64,000 nt of DNA, taken from positions 310,001 to 374,000 of the forward strand of contig NZ_JAKKOT010000003.1 in NCBI RefSeq assembly GCF_021739025.1. The letters run 5' to 3'. The position numbers and the translations under genes were made by a program. The notes under the pieces were generated by a model. It was not told the DNA's origin, made no database searches, and was given only the letters and a program-made list of their open reading frames with translations. The stretch is from Gordonia liuliyuniae. GTDB lineage: Bacteria > Actinomycetota > Actinomycetes > Mycobacteriales > Mycobacteriaceae. Shown piece after piece: positions 56,701 through 64,000 of the stretch (positions within the stretch are counted from its first letter, which is position 1; every line of letters starts with the position of its first letter).

Positions 56701-59700
56701 TCTCGGGAAGTCGGCGGGATCGGTCACCTTCGACGTCGACGCCGACCTCGCCCGGAAGATCGACGAGGCCGCACACGAGCACAACGCGTCCGTCTTCATG
56801 GTGGTGCACGCGCTGTGGGCGGTGGCGCTGTCCCGTCTGGCCGGGGCCCGCGATCTGACGATCGGCACGCCGTTCGGCGGGCGGACCGACGCAGCGCTCG
56901 ACGATCTGATCGGCATGTTCGTCAACACGCTGGTGTTGCGGACCGAGATCGATCCGGCCGCCGACCTGGCGGCACTCCTCTCTCAGGTCCGCACCGACGA
57001 CCTCGCCGCGTTCGCCAACGCGGACATTCCGTTCGACCTGGTCGTCGACGACCTCGATCCGGTCCGGAGCACTGCGCACGCCCCGCTGTTCCAGGTGCTC
57101 CTCGTCCTGCAGGACACCCGCGGAGCCGAACTGTCGCTGCCGGGTGTCGGCGTCGAACGGATGGAACAGTATCGGGACCTCACCGAATACGACCTCGCGA
57201 TCACCTTCCTGCAGGACGGGACGTCGGACCGGCACGGTGCGCTGTCCGGCGTCATCGAGTACGCGACCGACCTGTTCGACGCGGAGCGGATCCGCGGCTT
57301 CATCGACGTGTTCATGCGAGTGGCGCACGGGCTGTTGACCGAGCCCGCGCTGACCGTTGGCGACGTCGAGGTCCTCGGTGAAGACGACCGCGCAGCTGTC
57401 GTCGCCCTCGCGGCTGGTGATGCCATCGGCCTGCAGCCCGAACTCGTCGGCGACGCGCTCGCCCGACAGGCGGAGCGCACCCCGGACGCGGTGTCGCTCG
57501 TGTTCGAGGGCAGGCACGTCGACTACCGCGAACTCGGCGCCCGGGTGGCACTGCTGGCACGCGAGCTGATCGCCGCAGGAGTTCGCGCGGAGACAGCGGT
57601 CGCGGTCGCGATCCCACGGTCGATCGACCTCGTCGTCGCGATCCACGCGATCATCACCGCGGGTGGCCAGTACGTCCCGGTCGACGCGGACACACCGTCC
57701 GAGCGCGTCCAATACATGGTGGACACCGCTGGTGTGACGGTCGCGCTCGTGCCCGCCGCGACGGCGGGCGGATCGTCGATCGTGCTCGACGGCGTCGACG
57801 GCGTGACAACGATCGGGGTGGACTCTTCCACGGAACTGCCTGCCGACCCGGTGGCTCCGGTCGCCGCTGCCGAACGGCGGGGCACGATCACGCCGGACTC
57901 GGCGTTGTACACCCTGTTCACGTCCGGCTCGACGGGCAGGCCCAAGGGCGTGACGCTGAGCCACGAAGCCGTGATGAATCGGCTGCGGTGGGGGCTCGAC
58001 GTGCTGCCGGCCGACCGCGTGGTGCTCAAGACGCCGTTCACGTTCGACTGCTCGGTCCCGGAACTGTTCGCGCCGCTGATGGCGGGCGCGCGCGTCGTCA
58101 TCGCCCGCCCGGGCGGACACCTGGAACCGGTGTACATGGCGAGGCTGATCACCGAGACCGGCGCGACGATGGTGCACTTCGTGCCGTCAGTCCTGTCCGT
58201 CTTCGTCGACGTGCTCGGCGACGACCGGCTCACTGCGCTCGACAGTCTCCGAATCATCTCGACGACCGGCGAGGCCCTGCCCGCCACCGTCGCCGCCCAG
58301 GTGCGCGCGGCGCTGCCCGACACCCGCCTGTACAACCTCTACGGGCCGACGGAGGCCGCGGTCGAGATCACCTACCATGAGGTGACGTTCGATCCGGCCG
58401 TCGAGCTCCCCGTCTCGGTTCCCATCGGCCGTCCGATGTGGAACTCGACCGCATACGTGCTCGACGACCGGCTCCACCCCGTCGGACCCGACGTCGTCGG
58501 CGAGCTCTATCTGGGCGGCGTGCAACTCGCGCGCGGGTACGCCGACCGACCCGACCTGACGGCGGAACGATTCGTCGCCGACCCGTTCGGCGCGGCCGGA
58601 GAGCGGCTGTACCGCACCGGCGACCTCGTTCGTGCGAACCAGCGAGGCGAACTCGACTACATCGGGCGTGCCGACTTCCAGGTCAAGTTGCACGGGCAAC
58701 GGATCGAGCTCGGCGAGATCGAATCGGTGCTCTCCGGTGCGCCGGACGTCACGCACGCCGCGGTCGTCGTCGCCGTCGCACCCGGCGGCGGACAGCAGCT
58801 CGCCGGATATCTGGCGGCGGCGCCCGGCCACGAGGTGGTCGTCGACGAGGTGCGGCGATTCGCGGAGGGTGCCCTCCCGGAGTACATGGTGCCGACCGTG
58901 TGGACCGTGCTCGAGTCGATCCCGCTGAACACGGCCGGAAAACTCGACCGCCGGGCGTTGCCCGCACCGGAGTTCGTCGCGCAGGAGTTCGTCGCCCCGA
59001 CCGGCGTCGTCGAGAAGACGATCGCGGCGATCTTCGCCGACGTCCTCGACGTGCCGGAGGTCTCGGCGACCGCGTCGTTCTTCGACATCGGCGGCGACTC
59101 GCTGTCGGCGACCCGAGTCGTCGCGCGGATCGACGACGCCCTCGGTTCGGGGCCGTCGATCCGTGACCTGTTCGACGCCCCGTCACCGCGCGACCTCGCC
59201 GAGCGTGTCGACGGGTCGGCGCAGGCGGTCATCGCGGCGCCGTCGGAGCGGGGCGCTTTCCCGCCGTTGTCGCCCGCTCAGCAACGGCTGTGGTTCATCA
59301 ACCAGTTCGACACCTCGTCAGCCGCCTACAACATCCCCATGGTGCTGCATCTGGACGGGGCGCTCGATCACGGTGCGCTGCGCGCCGCGGTGTCCGACGT
59401 CCTCGAACGGCACGAGGTGCTGCGCACGCTCTTCCCGACGCGTTCGGGATCGTCCGAGCCGTATCAGCGGGTGCTCGATGTCGCGGACGCGTCGGCGCGC
59501 GTGACGTGGGTGCGACATGATCGACTCGCCGACGCGCAGGCCGCCGCGCTGGTCGGCTTCGACGTCACGGCCGACCTGCCGGTGCGGGTGGGGATCGTCG
59601 AGCAACCCGAACGTCACACGTTGCTGATGGTCGTCCACCACATCGCTTTCGACGGACAGTCGGTGCCCCTGCTGGCCCGCGACCTGATGGCCGCGTACGC

Positions 59701-62700
59701 GGCACGGGCCACCGGGCAGCCGTTCGGTCTCGATCCCCTACAGATCCAGTACGCGGACTTCGCGCACTGGCACCGCGAGCGCCTCGGTGACCTGGACACC
59801 GCCGACTCGTTGGCGGCCCAGCAGGCCTCGTATTGGCGTGAGCAGCTCGCGGGTGCGCCGGAGACGCTCGCGCTGCCCGCCGACCGCCGCCGTCCCGCGG
59901 TCGTCGACCAGTCCGGCGACCGGGTTGCGTTGACCGTCCCACAGTCGGTGGCCGACGCGGTCGTCGACTTCGCAGCACGTCGGGGAGCGACCCCGTTCAT
60001 GGTGGTGCACCTGGCTGTCGCGGTCGCGATGGCACGTCTGGCGTCGACCGACGACGTCTCGATCGGTGTCGCGATCGCCGGCCGTGGCCGTCCCGAGATC
60101 GACGATCTGGTCGGCATGTTCGTCAACACCTTGGTGCTTCGCACCCGGGTCCGCCCCGAGGCTACGGCGGCCGAACTCCTCGACGAACTCCGGCGGGTGG
60201 ACCTCGACGCGTTCGCGCACGCCGACCTACCGTTCGAGCAGTTGGTGGACGTCCTCGCCCCCGAACGCTCCACCGCGTACGCACCGCTGTTCCAGGTCGG
60301 TATGACCTATCAGCGTCGCGACGCCGCATTCGACGCGGAACAGACGGTCGCGGGCCTGCGGGTGCGTGGCGAGGACTTGGCGGTCCCGATGTCGCGGTTC
60401 GACCTCGAGTTCGGTGTGATCGAGAGTCGGAATACCGACGGCGGCGTCGTGCTCGCCGGCGAGATGAGCTTCGCGACGGCATTGTTCGACCGGTCGACTG
60501 CGCAGCGTTTCGCCGACACCTGGCTCCAGGTGTTGACCGCCGTCGCGACCGTCGGCAGCACACCGGTCGGCGACATCGGTCTCCTCACCCCGGCACAGCG
60601 CGGCGACCTGGTCCCCGCGACCGGGTCGAGAGCGCCCGGACCGGAGACGTTGGTCGACCTGCTCGCCCAAAGGAGCGTGTCGCCGTACGCTCCGGCGATC
60701 ATCGACGAGGCAGGCGAACTCGACAACGCCGCAGCAGCCGCCGTGACGAACCGGTTGGCGCGATGGCTGCTCGCCGCAGGCATCGGGCCCGGCGACGTAG
60801 TCGCCGTATGCATCCCGCGGTCGCGGGAGTCCGTCCTCGCAGTGTGGGCGGTCCTCACGGCGGGCGCGGCGTATCTGCCGATCGACCCGCGTCTGCCCGC
60901 CGACCGCATCGACTACATGCTCGCGGACTCCGATGTCCGCCTCGGCCTGACCGTCGACGACCTCGGCCCCGCCGCCGCCTCGTGCGAGTGGATCGCACTC
61001 GACGACCCGACGGTGACCGCCCAACTCGCCGAGTTGTCCGTCGACCCGGTCGACACCACCGAGCTGCGCCGCGCACCGCGACTCGACGACCTCGTCTACG
61101 TCATCTACACGTCCGGATCCACCGGACGCCCCAAAGCGGTCGCCGTACCGCACCGTGGCCTCGCCGCGCTGGCCGCGGCCCAGCGGGCGGTGACCGGCGA
61201 CGACCCGGACGCGCGTGTCCTGCACGTCGCGTCGCCGAGCTTCGACGCCGCGTTCTTCGAGATGTTCTGGGCGCACGCCGCGAGCGTCCCCCTCGTCGTC
61301 TCGCCCGCCGACGTGTACGGCGGTGCCGACCTCGCCGATTTGATCGAGCGCCACCGCGTCACCGACGTGGTCATCACCCCGACCGCCCTCGCAACCGTCC
61401 CCGAGGGGCGCGCCACCCACCTGCGTCGCCTGACGACCGCAGGCGAGGCATGTCCGCCCGAACTGGTGGACCGATGGGCGCCCGGGCGCACCATGATCAA
61501 CCTGTACGGCCCGACCGAGACGACGATCTGGGCGACGTCGGCTCCGCTGCAGACCGGACGCCCGGTCACCATCGGCCGTCCGATCAACGACGTGGAGATA
61601 CTCGTCCTCGACGCCCGACTGCAGCCTGTGCCGATCGGAGTCGTCGGCGAGATGTACATCGCGTCGCCCGGCCTGGCACGCGGCTACCTACACCGTCCCG
61701 ACCTCACCGCAGACCGTTTCGTCGCCGACCCGTACGGACGGCCGGGGGCACGCATGTACCGGACCGGTGACCTCGTCCGCTGGACGGCGGACGCTGACCT
61801 CGAGTTCGCCGGACGCACTGACTTCCAGGTCAAGGTGCGCGGCCAGCGCGTCGAGCTCGCCGAGATCGACGCGGCGCTCCGCTCGCTGCCCGCCATCGCG
61901 CAGGCGGTGACCGTCGGGGCGCCCGGCCCGTCGGGCCGCACCGTCCTCGCGTCCTACGTGGTGGGTGTCGACGGCAGCGGCATCGATGGCACCGGTATCG
62001 ATGTGGAGGCGGTTGAACGCAACCTGCGCGAGCACCTCGCCGACTACATGGTTCCGTCGGCGATCATGGTCCTCGACGAGCTTCCCCGCACCGCGATGGG
62101 CAAACTCGACCGGGACGCGCTGCCCGCGCCCGTCCTCACCGGACACACCGCATTCGTCGCGCCGGTCGGTGAACGCGAGACCCGCATCGCCGAGATCATC
62201 GCGTCGCTCCTCGGCATCGACGAGGTGTCGGCCACCGACTCGTTCTTCGAGCTCGGCGGCGACTCCATCGTCTCGATCTCGTTGTCGGCCGCATTGCGCG
62301 CCAACGGTTTCGACCTTCGGCCTCGGGATATTTTCGAGCACCGCACCGCGCGAGCCCTGGCCCTCGCGGCACGCGAGGCATCCTCGGACGTCCTACGCGA
62401 ACTTCCCGGCGGTGGTGTCGGCGACACTCCGTTGACGCCGGTCATGCGGTGGCTCCTCGACCGTGCACCCGCGGTCGCCGACCTCGCCGACTATTCGCAG
62501 GCGGCCGTCCTCGTCCTCGCTTCGGACGCCGACCCGGAGCAGGTTCGGGCGACGTTCGCGGCCGTCGCGGGCGCACACCCGATGCTGACCGCGCGCCTGC
62601 ACCGTGAGCAGGACACGGACATCGTGCGGGCGGGCGACGCCGAGTTCGACGCCGACCAGCAGGTGGTCGTCGGAGCCGCCGATGTCGACGGCGCACACCG

Positions 62701-64000
62701 GCACGCGGTGTCTCTACTCGATCCCGCGGCCGGGCGGATGTTCTCCGCGGTCACCGTGCCGTCGGCCGGACGCATCGTCGTCGCCGCGCACCATCTCGCC
62801 GTCGACACCGTGTCGTGGTCGATCATCATCGGCGACCTCGCCACCGCGTGGGCGCAGGCGAGCACGGGCACACCGGTCGAGGTGGCGGGGGAGGCCACAT
62901 CGGTCCGCCGCTGGAACACCGCCATCGCCGAACAGCCCGTCGCGCGACTCGACGAGGCCGCGCTGTGGGCCGACCGTCTCGGTGGCGTCGAGGCAGTCAC
63001 GCGGCGCCCGATCCTGCGCCGTCTGGTCGACCCGAGCGTCGACCGTGAGCGCGACCTGACATCGCATCTGTTGCAGATCGACGCAGATCTGGCGCAGACG
63101 ATCGTCGAGGACGCCCCCGCCGCGTTCGGCGGCACCGCGCAGGACGTGCTGATCGCGACCCTCGGTCGCGCACTCGCACAGTGGGCCGATCCGGTGAGCG
63201 GGGACGTCGACGGCGTGCCGATCCTCATCGAAGGCCACGGCCGGGCCGAACAGATCGCGCCGGGCGCCGACCTGGGTCGGACAGTCGGCTGGTTCACCGC
63301 GGTGTCGGCGGTCCGCGTGCCCACGGGAACGACGTCACGCATCGCCGCGGTCAAGACCGTCAAGGAAGAATTGGCGACTGCCGCGGACAACGGCGTCGGT
63401 TTCGGCGCGCTGCGGTGGGGCGAGATCCCCGACGGCGCCGTCACATCCGACCTCCGCGTGCTGCGGACCGCCGCACTGCCCGAGATAGCCTTCAACTATC
63501 TGGGCGTGACGCGGACCGCCGACAGCGATCTCACTGTCTCAGATCCGGCGTCCCTGCCGCCGTTCGCGCCTGCGCCCGAGACGCACCGGCTTCCCGGATC
63601 GATGGCGGGCGGGCTCGTTCCCGTCGCAGGCCTCGCAGTCAACGTGTCCGTCCGTGACCAGGAGACCGGTTACCTCGTCGACGCGAGCCTCAGCCACCTG
63701 CCCACGATCGTCGACGCCGCCGACGTCGACGACATCTGCCGGTTGTGGATGGAGGAGTTGCGTGGCGTCGCCGACGTGCTCGCCTCCGATCGGCCGATCG
63801 GTCGAACGCCGTCGGACATTCCCGGAGTCGAGCTGTCGCAAGACGAAGTGGACATTCTGGACGAGCAGTTCGCCGGGTGGGATGTGTGGCGACTGACCCC
63901 GCTGCAGGCCGGACTGCTGTTCGAATCCGACATCGCGCAGGCCGGTGCCTCGGCGACCGAGGGCCCAGACCCCGTTGACTTCTACGCCTCGCAGGTGCGC
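53798..64000 (+). CDS. Non-ribosomal peptide synthetase, A-T-C-A-T-C-A-T-E-C... (cut by window edge)
   Basis: Open for 3401 codons to the window end; GTG at 53798 is the only start after the in-frame stop at 53765. N-terminal 110 residues resemble a degenerate A-domain start (GPVSFAALDAQVATTAQIF). Then A3 about 115-600; T3 Ser681 (DLGGNS); C4 from 737 (HHIIVDG at 880); A4 1215-1690; T4 Ser1768 (DIGGDS); C5 from 1822 (HHIAFDG at 1947); A5 2285-2760; T5 Ser2823 (ELGGDSI, the form preceding E domains); E 2876-3330 with HHLAVDTVSW at 2998, EGHGR and FNYLG; a new C domain begins near 3362 (WRLTPLQAGLLFES). Manual codes: A3 DVFSIAMVHK, A4 DCPHSTLVEK, A5 DAFVTALIWK, all unassigned. Residue 5 should be D-configured. 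It has no N-terminal C domain, so it must take over from the C3 end of the previous protein. Confidence 0.92.
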   Translation, partial: MSGDAVAATLQRMWGDRPSTPQLVGVGSAIAPQAEAFTGAAGPVSFAALDAQVATTAQIFAAQGLDPEAAVSAAVAGTLGAAGSPAEVANAVGRVVEEIRERACALAGTVDWASLAGLFRSAAHLHADRVAVCDTAGRVLSYQELDRRSDELAAGLAARGVSAGDVVGLALDRTVDVLVAVLGVLKVGAAYLPLDTAHPEDRLTFVVEDADPALVIAEPTDLDRLSFLGADRASIGELSAAGFDGIAHHLPNVIDPASAAYMIYTSGSTGRPKGVVVEHRNAVALMAAAAQEYDVDETDVWTMFHSYAFDVSVFEMWGALLFGGRLVVVDYVTTRSPDEFAVLLSKEQVTVVSQTPSAYYQLSASVRPNVGRLSPSVRYMIFAGEALDFHQVRRWYADRSEAGDGGEAGDGGGPILVNMYGITETTVHSTFRALDRDLVEATAASDVGVGLPDLTIHLLDARLRPVPDGVPGEIYVSGTQVTRGYLGRPGLSAGRFVADPFAGDGGTRMYRSGDLGVWNAGNLEYLGRGDAQVKLRGFRIELGEVEAALLAADGVSAAAAAVKTRTAGDADGPGMELLVGYVVEAADGPAVDPAAVRHTASLHVPSYMVPDVVVILDRLPLTVNGKLDRRALPEPVLAGSVDEYAAPDGAEETAVAEIFAEVLGIDEPSVTESMFDLGGNSLAATQIAARVGRALDVHVGVRDVFDAPSVRGLCVLLNRRTRGDRPQLRRRADVGGPIPLALEQRRMWFLAEFDPGSSAYNVPLVLRLRGDLDPVALDAAVHDLIGRHESLRTRFPAVDGVPEQVVCGIDDGYRPDVQIAVPAAVAEPGLDHTLAELFGTGFDLRSAPPLRARLFRIQDGDSLQDSGVGLRDHVFVLVAHHIIVDGASLTPLARDLMTAYAARAEGHPPSWSELPVQYADYSTWQTAVVGDPSDPSSIAAQQLQFWRGRLAGVDEVLALPTDRPRPHVLGKSAGSVTFDVDADLARKIDEAAHEHNASVFMVVHALWAVALSRLAGARDLTIGTPFGGRTDAALDDLIGMFVNTLVLRTEIDPAADLAALLSQVRTDDLAAFANADIPFDLVVDDLDPVRSTAHAPLFQVLLVLQDTRGAELSLPGVGVERMEQYRDLTEYDLAITFLQDGTSDRHGALSGVIEYATDLFDAERIRGFIDVFMRVAHGLLTEPALTVGDVEVLGEDDRAAVVALAAGDAIGLQPELVGDALARQAERTPDAVSLVFEGRHVDYRELGARVALLARELIAAGVRAETAVAVAIPRSIDLVVAIHAIITAGGQYVPVDADTPSERVQYMVDTAGVTVALVPAATAGGSSIVLDGVDGVTTIGVDSSTELPADPVAPVAAAERRGTITPDSALYTLFTSGSTGRPKGVTLSHEAVMNRLRWGLDVLPADRVVLKTPFTFDCSVPELFAPLMAGARVVIARPGGHLEPVYMARLITETGATMVHFVPSVLSVFVDVLGDDRLTALDSLRIISTTGEALPATVAAQVRAALPDTRLYNLYGPTEAAVEITYHEVTFDPAVELPVSVPIGRPMWNSTAYVLDDRLHPVGPDVVGELYLGGVQLARGYADRPDLTAERFVADPFGAAGERLYRTGDLVRANQRGELDYIGRADFQVKLHGQRIELGEIESVLSGAPDVTHAAVVVAVAPGGGQQLAGYLAAAPGHEVVVDEVRRFAEGALPEYMVPTVWTVLESIPLNTAGKLDRRALPAPEFVAQEFVAPTGVVEKTIAAIFADVLDVPEVSATASFFDIGGDSLSATRVVARIDDALGSGPSIRDLFDAPSPRDLAERVDGSAQAVIAAPSERGAFPPLSPAQQRLWFINQFDTSSAAYNIPMVLHLDGALDHGALRAAVSDVLERHEVLRTLFPTRSGSSEPYQRVLDVADASARVTWVRHDRLADAQAAALVGFDVTADLPVRVGIVEQPERHTLLMVVHHIAFDGQSVPLLARDLMAAYAARATGQPFGLDPLQIQYADFAHWHRERLGDLDTADSLAAQQASYWREQLAGAPETLALPADRRRPAVVDQSGDRVALTVPQSVADAVVDFAARRGATPFMVVHLAVAVAMARLASTDDVSIGVAIAGRGRPEIDDLVGMFVNTLVLRTRVRPEATAAELLDELRRVDLDAFAHADLPFEQLVDVLAPERSTAYAPLFQVGMTYQRRDAAFDAEQTVAGLRVRGEDLAVPMSRFDLEFGVIESRNTDGGVVLAGEMSFATALFDRSTAQRFADTWLQVLTAVATVGSTPVGDIGLLTPAQRGDLVPATGSRAPGPETLVDLLAQRSVSPYAPAIIDEAGELDNAAAAAVTNRLARWLLAAGIGPGDVVAVCIPRSRESVLAVWAVLTAGAAYLPIDPRLPADRIDYMLADSDVRLGLTVDDLGPAAASCEWIALDDPTVTAQLAELSVDPVDTTELRRAPRLDDLVYVIYTSGSTGRPKAVAVPHRGLAALAAAQRAVTGDDPDARVLHVASPSFDAAFFEMFWAHAASVPLVVSPADVYGGADLADLIERHRVTDVVITPTALATVPEGRATHLRRLTTAGEACPPELVDRWAPGRTMINLYGPTETTIWATSAPLQTGRPVTIGRPINDVEILVLDARLQPVPIGVVGEMYIASPGLARGYLHRPDLTADRFVADPYGRPGARMYRTGDLVRWTADADLEFAGRTDFQVKVRGQRVELAEIDAALRSLPAIAQAVTVGAPGPSGRTVLASYVVGVDGSGIDGTGIDVEAVERNLREHLADYMVPSAIMVLDELPRTAMGKLDRDALPAPVLTGHTAFVAPVGERETRIAEIIASLLGIDEVSATDSFFELGGDSIVSISLSAALRANGFDLRPRDIFEHRTARALALAAREASSDVLRELPGGGVGDTPLTPVMRWLLDRAPAVADLADYSQAAVLVLASDADPEQVRATFAAVAGAHPMLTARLHREQDTDIVRAGDAEFDADQQVVVGAADVDGAHRHAVSLLDPAAGRMFSAVTVPSAGRIVVAAHHLAVDTVSWSIIIGDLATAWAQASTGTPVEVAGEATSVRRWNTAIAEQPVARLDEAALWADRLGGVEAVTRRPILRRLVDPSVDRERDLTSHLLQIDADLAQTIVEDAPAAFGGTAQDVLIATLGRALAQWADPVSGDVDGVPILIEGHGRAEQIAPGADLGRTVGWFTAVSAVRVPTGTTSRIAAVKTVKEELATAADNGVGFGALRWGEIPDGAVTSDLRVLRTAALPEIAFNYLGVTRTADSDLTVSDPASLPPFAPAPETHRLPGSMAGGLVPVAGLAVNVSVRDQETGYLVDASLSHLPTIVDAADVDDICRLWMEELRGVADVLASDRPIGRTPSDIPGVELSQDEVDILDEQFAGWDVWRLTPLQAGLLFESDIAQAGASATEGPDPVDFYASQVR
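54996..55031 (+). repeat. 18-bp tandem duplication inside A3
   Basis: GTGAGGCAGGTGACGGCG is followed by a copy with one change (GGG). It adds Glu-Ala-Gly-Asp-Gly-Gly twice, in a loop between the A4 and A5 motifs of the third adenylation domain. Confidence 0.9.

Overview
This is a high-GC actinobacterial chromosome segment, most likely from a mycolic-acid-containing member of the Mycobacteriales. Gordonia or a close relative fits best, but the genus is a guess. Three gene orders match mycobacteria: pgi / chorismate mutase / uvrD1 / M23 peptidase / sucC-sucD as in the M. tuberculosis Rv0946c-Rv0952 region; mycofactocin genes just upstream of the S10 ribosomal operon as in Rv0695-Rv0710; and a mbtM-mbtN-like pair beside iron-uptake genes.

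Layout. (1) 1-6.1 kb, iron and siderophore block: the end of a fatty acyl-AMP ligase, an acyl-CoA/ACP dehydrogenase, an IdeR/DtxR-type iron box, a membrane-anchored secreted protein, and a siderophore-binding lipoprotein with two FecCD permeases. No ATPase gene is present. (2) 6.3-12.8 kb, housekeeping genes: HNH endonuclease, tRNA-Arg(CCT), two SDR enzymes, CobF, CysQ, an Fpg/Nei glycosylase and a secreted DUF4185 protein. (3) 12.8-23.9 kb, the conserved pgi-to-sucD block, then a nonapeptide-repeat protein and an RDD membrane protein. (4) 24-32 kb, redox and catabolic genes: two TetR regulators, a mycofactocin-type SDR behind a KstR-like box, an alpha-methylacyl-CoA racemase, and mftE-mftF-mftG without mftA-D. 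(5) 32-35 kb, a disulfide-bond operon (hotdog protein, two DsbA-like proteins, VKOR) and a decayed AbiEi/DUF559-like gene flanked by a 20-nt-period repeat. (6) 35.5-41.2 kb, the complete S10 operon (rpsJ to rpsQ) with a promoter, a roughly 300-nt leader and a terminator. (7) 41.3-64 kb, a family 2 glycosyltransferase, a DrrABC-type ABC exporter with overlapping genes, and two giant NRPS genes; the second runs off the window.

How they work together. The first block looks like lipid-tail loading of a mycobactin- or nocobactin-like siderophore plus ferric-siderophore uptake under iron control. The mft genes mature the redox cofactor mycofactocin, which the nearby SDR probably uses. The NRPS assembly line reads C-A-T-C-A-T-C | A-T-C-A-T-C-A-T-E-C... 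Its first module resembles EntF (an aryl-acid-accepting type of C domain and a serine code), so a catecholate-type siderophore is one hypothesis. No iron box was seen in front of it, and no dihydroxybenzoate genes lie in the window. The ABC exporter immediately upstream is the likely efflux system.

Other points: several genes carry a TANNNT box 6-7 nt before the start codon, suggesting leaderless mRNAs, and short tandem duplications recur inside coding sequences in multiples of three bases.
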